A model generated the notes under the pieces. The model did not search any database. It was not told the origin of the DNA and saw only the letters and a list, made by a program, of their open reading frames with translations. Below, piece after piece: positions 59,837 through 64,000 of a stretch of DNA of 64,000 nt; within the stretch, counting starts at the first letter, position 1; each line of letters begins with the position of its first letter. The stretch comes from Lachnospiraceae bacterium (GTDB taxonomy: Bacteria; Bacillota; Clostridia; Lachnospirales; Lachnospiraceae), in contig JAJQBQ010000001.1 in assembly GCA_021203205.1 (NCBI GenBank), forward strand, positions 17,073 through 81,072, written 5' to 3'. The position numbers and the translations under genes are program-made.

Positions 59837-61474
59837 TTAGTTCTTCTTTATATCCTTCCCCGCCAGCCCGTCCTGCGCGAGCAGGGTGTTCAGCACGGAA
59901 ATGTCCGTCGACAGATCCCAGGCGGTGGACGTGAACAGGTCGTCCAGCAGCTTTTCGAAGGCGCCGTTCAGCGTGTCCAGCGTCTTTTCGATTTCCTGCT
60001 TCGACGCCGTGATGTTCGACAGCTGGATGGGCTGCGCGTCCATGTCCCGGTACCCCTCCAGCAGCTTCACGGTCATGGGAAGGTAATAATCCATGAGACG
60101 GCGCACATCGGATGCCGACTCGGGGTGATGCTCCACCCGGTCGAAGATGCGGTCCAGCAGAAGCTCCATGCGGGAAATCTTTGCGGTGACCTCCTCACCG
60201 GGGATCTCATCGTTCAGTTTATGAACCTTTTCAATATAATCATTGCCGGTGCGGATGATATCGCGCACTTCCTCGGGCAGGTGCGCGTAGCGCTCCTCCT
60301 CCTTTTTGCGAAGCTCTTCCTCCTTCCGGCGAAGCTCCGCTTCCTTCTGTCTGCGCTCCTCCTCGGTCTTCGCCTGCGCGGCTTCCTTCCGGGCGCGCTC
60401 CTCGGCTTCCCGCTCCTTCGCGCGCTCACGCAGACGCTCCTGCTCGGCTTCCTCCGCCTTGCGCCTGTTTGTCTGATCCATCAGGGATACATACTGTTCG
60501 TGGGCGTGCTCGGTCAGCATCAGGCAGGTGCCGCTCTTGTCCAGATAGCCCTGGCGGAACCAGCCGTGTATAATCATGCTTTTCAGATCATCCCGCACCG
60601 CCTTCACGGAACGGCCGGAAAGGTCGGCCAGCTTCTGCACGTCATAATATTCGTGGCCCTCCAGCAGGCAGACATATTTGCGGTAGCGCTTTACCTGGCC
60701 AAGTTTGCGGAACCCGGCAACGGAAACCGCGCCGAACCCGACGGTAAAAGCGGCAATACTTACAAGACCGCTCACCGCAATACCGGGATCCGTAATCGTC
60801 GCCAGCAGACCCAGCAGAAAGTAAAGTGCCATGCAGCCGCCGCCCCATGCCATGAACGACCCGCCGATTTTCGCGCCGGTGCCGGAGGCGAAAATCTTTT
60901 TTGACGGGCGGCGGGAGGTTTGACCGTATGAGGAGGAACCTGCGGAAAAACCGTTGCCCGTGCCTGAAGCGCCGGAGCTTCCGGAATTTCCGGAACTGCC
61001 AGAGCCGCTGTAACCATACTGATAATAGGAAGAATTTTGTCCGGCACCGCCGGAATTGCCGTATCCGTATCGGTACTCGGAGGAGTTTTGTCCGCCACCG
61101 TTTCCGGTGCTGTTCTGATACCCGGAAGAGGACTGTCCGGTATTGCCGGAATTTCCGGAGTTTCCGGAATCGCCGTAACCATATTGGTAATCGGAAGATC
61201 CCTGGTTACTGCCGGAGCCGTACTGATAATCAGAGGAGCCCTGACTATTGCCGGGACCGTACTGATAACCGGAGGAACCCTGACCGGAGCTGCCGTCCCC
61301 GTACTGATTATCGGAAGAACTCTGTCCGCCGCCCGCCCCGGCGATGCTGTCGATGGCCTGGTCGATTGTATTTGCGACGGTCTGGCTCAGGCTGCTGAAA
61401 TTTCCGGTCTCCACCGCCTCCCAGATCGAATCTTTAAGCTCGTCGCCGAGCTGTTCCCAACTGCTGTACTTCAT
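59837..61474 (-). CDS. XpaC-family protein with prion-like low-complexity region
   Basis: A 545-residue protein. Residues about 50-185 are made of repeated SSDYQYGxGxSQG-like units rich in Gly, Ser, Tyr, Gln and Asn. Then come two transmembrane helices (GCMALYFLLGLLATI and GLVSIAAFTVGFGAVSV), a winged-helix-like segment (YYDVQKLADLSGRSVKAVRDDLKSMIIHGW), a Glu/Arg-rich coiled coil (about 315-400), and the conserved XpaC core (YAHLPEEVRDIIRTGNDYIEKVHKLNDEI to the end). XpaC was named for 5-bromo-4-chloroindolyl phosphate hydrolysis; its true role is unknown. Pairing with telA is common. Confidence 0.85.
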   Translation of the reverse strand: MKYSSWEQLGDELKDSIWEAVETGNFSSLSQTVANTIDQAIDSIAGAGGGQSSSDNQYGDGSSGQGSSGYQYGPGNSQGSSDYQYGSGSNQGSSDYQYGYGDSGNSGNSGNTGQSSSGYQNSTGNGGGQNSSEYRYGYGNSGGAGQNSSYYQYGYSGSGSSGNSGSSGASGTGNGFSAGSSSYGQTSRRPSKKIFASGTGAKIGGSFMAWGGGCMALYFLLGLLATITDPGIAVSGLVSIAAFTVGFGAVSVAGFRKLGQVKRYRKYVCLLEGHEYYDVQKLADLSGRSVKAVRDDLKSMIIHGWFRQGYLDKSGTCLMLTEHAHEQYVSLMDQTNRRKAEEAEQERLRERAKEREAEERARKEAAQAKTEEERRQKEAELRRKEEELRKKEEERYAHLPEEVRDIIRTGNDYIEKVHKLNDEIPGEEVTAKISRMELLLDRIFDRVEHHPESASDVRRLMDYYLPMTVKLLEGYRDMDAQPIQLSNITASKQEIEKTLDTLNGAFEKLLDDLFTSTAWDLSTDISVLNTLLAQDGLAGKDIKKN

Positions 61475-61556
61475 TTATGATACCCTTATATCCCTCTGCT
61501 CCTGAAGAGAACGTAAGGAGCTGAAAAATAGCCTGATCGTTTTGTGCCATCTAACC

Positions 61557-61585
61557 ATATTATTTCGTGACAGTTTCTAAAACAA
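61557..61585 (-). promoter_or_regulatory. predicted xpaC-telA promoter
   Basis: Minus-strand TTGTTT (complement of 61580-61585), a 17-base spacer, and TAATAT (complement of 61557-61562), about 85 bases before the xpaC start. A 10-bp hairpin, TTGCCTGTTG/CAACAGGCAA, lies at 61590-61626. The rest of the divergent spacer to 61860 holds no gene. Confidence 0.45.
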
Positions 61586-61875
61586 CAAATTGCCTGTTGC
61601 GAATGGAACAATTTTACAACAGGCAAACAGAAAAAGCAATCTAATTATTGAGGGGAAATTCGGGTATATTAACGGGAGCCCTCTGTGAGTCAATAAGTTC
61701 CGTTACGAGCCGGAAAAATATAAAGAAAGCGGGTGTTAAATTTGCTGATCCTGTGTTAAAATGCATGTTAGCGTTTTAGACGAAAAAACAGCCGGAATAC
61801 AGAAAATTCGCATTCAACAATTCGTGTAGTCGCTGTAGGGTTTTGGCATAGCGATTACCTTAGGAGGTGAGAGAG

Positions 61876-63516
61876 ATGGGGTATTATCTGAACAGTACAC
61901 AGCCGCTTACTCTATATAAAAGCGAGGCAGACAGCCCATATTTTGTCGATAAATCTTTACTTTTAAAGGAGTTATTTCCACTCGTAAAGATAGGCAACAA
62001 GCATGTTTGTATCACCAGACCAAGGCGCTTCGGAAAATCTGTCATGGCTGCGATGGTTGGGGCGTTTTTTTGCAAAGGAGCGGACAGCAGCAATATTTTT
62101 GATTCGTTAAGGATTGCAGATAAAACTGAAAGTGCGGAAAAATCAGAAGAATATAATTACCGGGATTTCATGAATCAGTACAATGTGATTTATATCAATT
62201 TCATCGGGCCCGCGAACGACAGCGACAGTTACCAGGGATTCATTGCCATAGTTAAAGAAAATCTGCAGGAAGATTTGAGGGAAGCGTATCCTGACGTGCG
62301 ATTCCGCAAACACGGTTCAGCGATTCAGGACATGGATCTCATCTTTGCACAGAAGCAGGGAAAATTTATCTTTGTACTGGATGAGTGGGACTGTATTTTC
62401 CACAAGACCTACACCACAGATGAAGACCGGCGAAGCTATATCAACTGGCTTGCCGCCCTGACGAAAGACAAGGCCTATGTGGCATTAACCTACATGACAG
62501 GTGTGCTGCCCATAGCAAAGTATTCGAGCGGCTCGACCATCAACCATTTTGATGAATACACGATGACCGTGCAGCCCAAATTCAGCGAATTCTTCGGATT
62601 TACGGAGAAAGAAGTGGATATGCTTTTTCAGCGTTATTTAAAGAATGAGGAGACTCCGACAATTACGCGTGAGGATTTGAAGCTCTGGTACGACGGTTAC
62701 CACACAGCGGGGGGAGAAAGACTGTACAACCCGCGTTCCGTTGTCAAAGCGTTATCCAATAATTGCCTGGCCAGCTACTGGACAACATCCGGTACCTACG
62801 GCGAAATTGCCATTTATATCAAAAACGACCGGGCGGATATCCGGAAAGATGTAGCTCTCATGGTGACCGGGGAAGCCGTACCGGCGGACGTGGAAGAGTA
62901 TGCGGCCACGGCCATGCAGCTGACGACACGGAACGAAATCCTCTCCGCTATGGTGGTGTACGGTTTTCTGAACTATGAGGACGGAAAGGTGCGCATCCCG
63001 AATAAAGAGCTGATGGATGAGTTCGCGAAAACTATCCGGGAGAGGGAAGACCTGGGTTACATCAACCGTCTCGCCATGGAATCCGACCGCATGTTGGAGG
63101 CGACACTGAAGGGAAACATAAAAACGATGGCGGAAATCCTGCAATTTGCGCACGATTCGGAAACACCGCTCTTAAGCTACAACAATGAGTCTGAGTTGAC
63201 CGCGATTGTAAACCTGGTCTATCTTTCTGCCAGAGACAAATATTTTGTGGAGCGCGAGGATAAAGACGGGAGGGGATTTGTTGATTTTATATTCTATCCC
63301 GTGAATCCGGAAGAGGATGGCATTATTCTGGAGTTAAAAGTAAACTCGACACCGGAAAAGGCGTTGCAGCAGATCAAAGACAAGGGCTATGTAATAAAGT
63401 TTCAGGGAAAGATGGCTGACAGGAAGCAACGTGCCGGGCAGATCAGGCTGGTAGGAATAGGGTACAGCAAGAAGACAAAGAAGCACCGGTGCAAGGTCGA
63501 GGTTTTGAAAGGTTAG
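61876..63516 (+). CDS. AAA-ATPase-like protein with C-terminal PD-(D/E)XK domain (copy 3)
   Basis: A 546-residue protein of the same subfamily as the gene at 37133. It has PYFVDKSLLLKEL, TRPRRFGKSVMAAMV (modified Walker A, 47-55), FIFVLDEWDCIF (about 162-173), LTYMTGVLPIAKY, and C-terminal GFVDFIFYPVNPEEDGIILELKVNSTPEKALQQI with the Asp and E-x-K of a PD-(D/E)XK fold. AGGAGGTGAG precedes ATG 61876. A terminator follows at 63551-63585. Biological role unknown; monocistronic here. Confidence 0.83.
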   Translation: MGYYLNSTQPLTLYKSEADSPYFVDKSLLLKELFPLVKIGNKHVCITRPRRFGKSVMAAMVGAFFCKGADSSNIFDSLRIADKTESAEKSEEYNYRDFMNQYNVIYINFIGPANDSDSYQGFIAIVKENLQEDLREAYPDVRFRKHGSAIQDMDLIFAQKQGKFIFVLDEWDCIFHKTYTTDEDRRSYINWLAALTKDKAYVALTYMTGVLPIAKYSSGSTINHFDEYTMTVQPKFSEFFGFTEKEVDMLFQRYLKNEETPTITREDLKLWYDGYHTAGGERLYNPRSVVKALSNNCLASYWTTSGTYGEIAIYIKNDRADIRKDVALMVTGEAVPADVEEYAATAMQLTTRNEILSAMVVYGFLNYEDGKVRIPNKELMDEFAKTIREREDLGYINRLAMESDRMLEATLKGNIKTMAEILQFAHDSETPLLSYNNESELTAIVNLVYLSARDKYFVEREDKDGRGFVDFIFYPVNPEEDGIILELKVNSTPEKALQQIKDKGYVIKFQGKMADRKQRAGQIRLVGIGYSKKTKKHRCKVEVLKG

Positions 63517-63550
63517 AATTTAACTGCATAATGTGCAGATGAACAAGGAA

Positions 63551-63585
63551 GGCTCTCAACCCTGGCGGGTTGGGAGCCTCTTTTT
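63551..63585 (+). terminator. Rho-independent terminator
   Basis: GGCTCTCAACCC (63551-63562) pairs with GGGTTGGGAGCC (63567-63578) with one G-T pair, then TCTTTTT. Confidence 0.93.
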
Positions 63586-63827
63586 GCCCCTTTTTCCTGT
63601 GCAATATCACCGGCTGCGGCAGCAGAAGACAGACTACAGACAGACAACGTATAGAAGGTTTTCAGAAATTTCCACGAAACTGATAGAAAAAGATGACCGG
63701 GAAAAATCCATTTCCACAGAATTTCAGTGTCTTTTCTCCATTCCTTTCATCAAATTTCGTGCTTATTTTTTTATAAAAATATAGCTCTTTTTCCCATCTT
63801 TGTTCAGTAGTCGATCTGTTGTCTGCT

Positions 63828-63908
63828 TGTTGCATTATATATAATATACGCAAATTTACTATACATGTTACATGCCCTTGCAACATATAAAATTTTGATC
63901 GTGTTGCA
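63828..63908. promoter_or_regulatory. TGTTGCA repeats (candidate operator sites)
   Basis: TGTTGCA occurs at 63828-63834 and 63902-63908 and inverted (TGCAACA) at 63879-63885, in the A+T-rich region before the promoter at 63955. The gene they might control lies beyond the window. Confidence 0.35.
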
Positions 63909-63954
63909 TCGCACGTTACGACGATTAAATGTTTATAAATTTCGTTCATGCATA

Positions 63955-63982
63955 TTGACAATCATGTTTTACTTGCTATAAT
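63955..63982 (+). promoter_or_regulatory. near-consensus promoter at the window end
   Basis: TTGACA (63955-63960), 16 bases, TATAAT (63977-63982). It directs transcription out of the window toward an unseen gene. Confidence 0.8.
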
Positions 63983-64000
63983 GGCCGTCACCCGGGGATT

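Overview
The window (about 50% G+C) looks like chromosomal DNA of a Gram-positive anaerobe of the class Clostridia, most likely a Lachnospiraceae-type gut bacterium. Reasons: the order gyrB-gyrA; the Firmicutes cluster of Orn/Lys/Arg decarboxylase-like protein, guanylate kinase-like protein, holB, ricT, tRNA methyltransferase and rsmI; strong GGAGG ribosome-binding sites; TelA/XpaC, CdaR/PucR-type and RhuM proteins; and repeated AAA-ATPase/PD-(D/E)XK proteins. No rRNA, insertion-sequence transposase, CRISPR array or prophage was seen. Assignment below family level is not possible from reading alone.

Layout. 0-7 kb: end of gyrB, gyrA with an unusual acidic insert, a membrane-anchored unknown, a GH105 hydrolase and a DEDD exonuclease. 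7-11 kb (minus strand): a tyrosine-recombinase-like protein lacking catalytic residues, a D,D-carboxypeptidase, tRNA-Lys and trmB. 11-18 kb: the decarboxylase-to-rsmI cluster, preceded by a three-hairpin palindromic element. 18-23 kb: two antiporter-like membrane proteins and a parvulin-type foldase. 23-30 kb: a NYN/OST-HTH RNA-binding protein, trmO, then a lower-G+C group of AAA-ATPase, RhuM and a ComEC-type lipoprotein, followed by a rhomboid protease. 30-37 kb: YolD-like protein with a Y-family polymerase (minus strand), serine acetyltransferase, a HAD hydrolase and a GH30 lipoprotein. 37-41 kb: a second AAA-ATPase, a lipoprotein and a lone MsmX/UgpC-type ATPase. 41-48 kb: cysD, a cysN-cysC fusion, a CHR-family transporter, a sulfotransferase and a TSUP permease. 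48-55 kb: a PucR-type regulator and the ftsE-ftsX-pcsB-ctpA cell-wall group. 55-64 kb: exodeoxyribonuclease III, a GH43-like enzyme, telA and xpaC (minus strand) and a third AAA-ATPase.

The most interesting functional unit is at 41-48 kb. It encodes everything needed to activate sulfate to PAPS plus a PAPS-type sulfotransferase and two candidate anion transporters, but no PAPS reductase or sulfite reductase. I infer that it makes a sulfated product rather than cysteine. The substrate cannot be read from the sequence.

Two genome-level habits recur. Several conserved enzymes (GyrA, decarboxylase, GH105, TrmO, an antiporter-like protein, GH43, CtpA, XpaC) carry charged or low-complexity segments, some clearly built from 36-42 bp tandem duplications. 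Intergenic regions carry 33-60 bp tandem duplications and hairpin-rich elements, including one fully paired cloverleaf with 14-16 bp terminal repeats flanked by TA.
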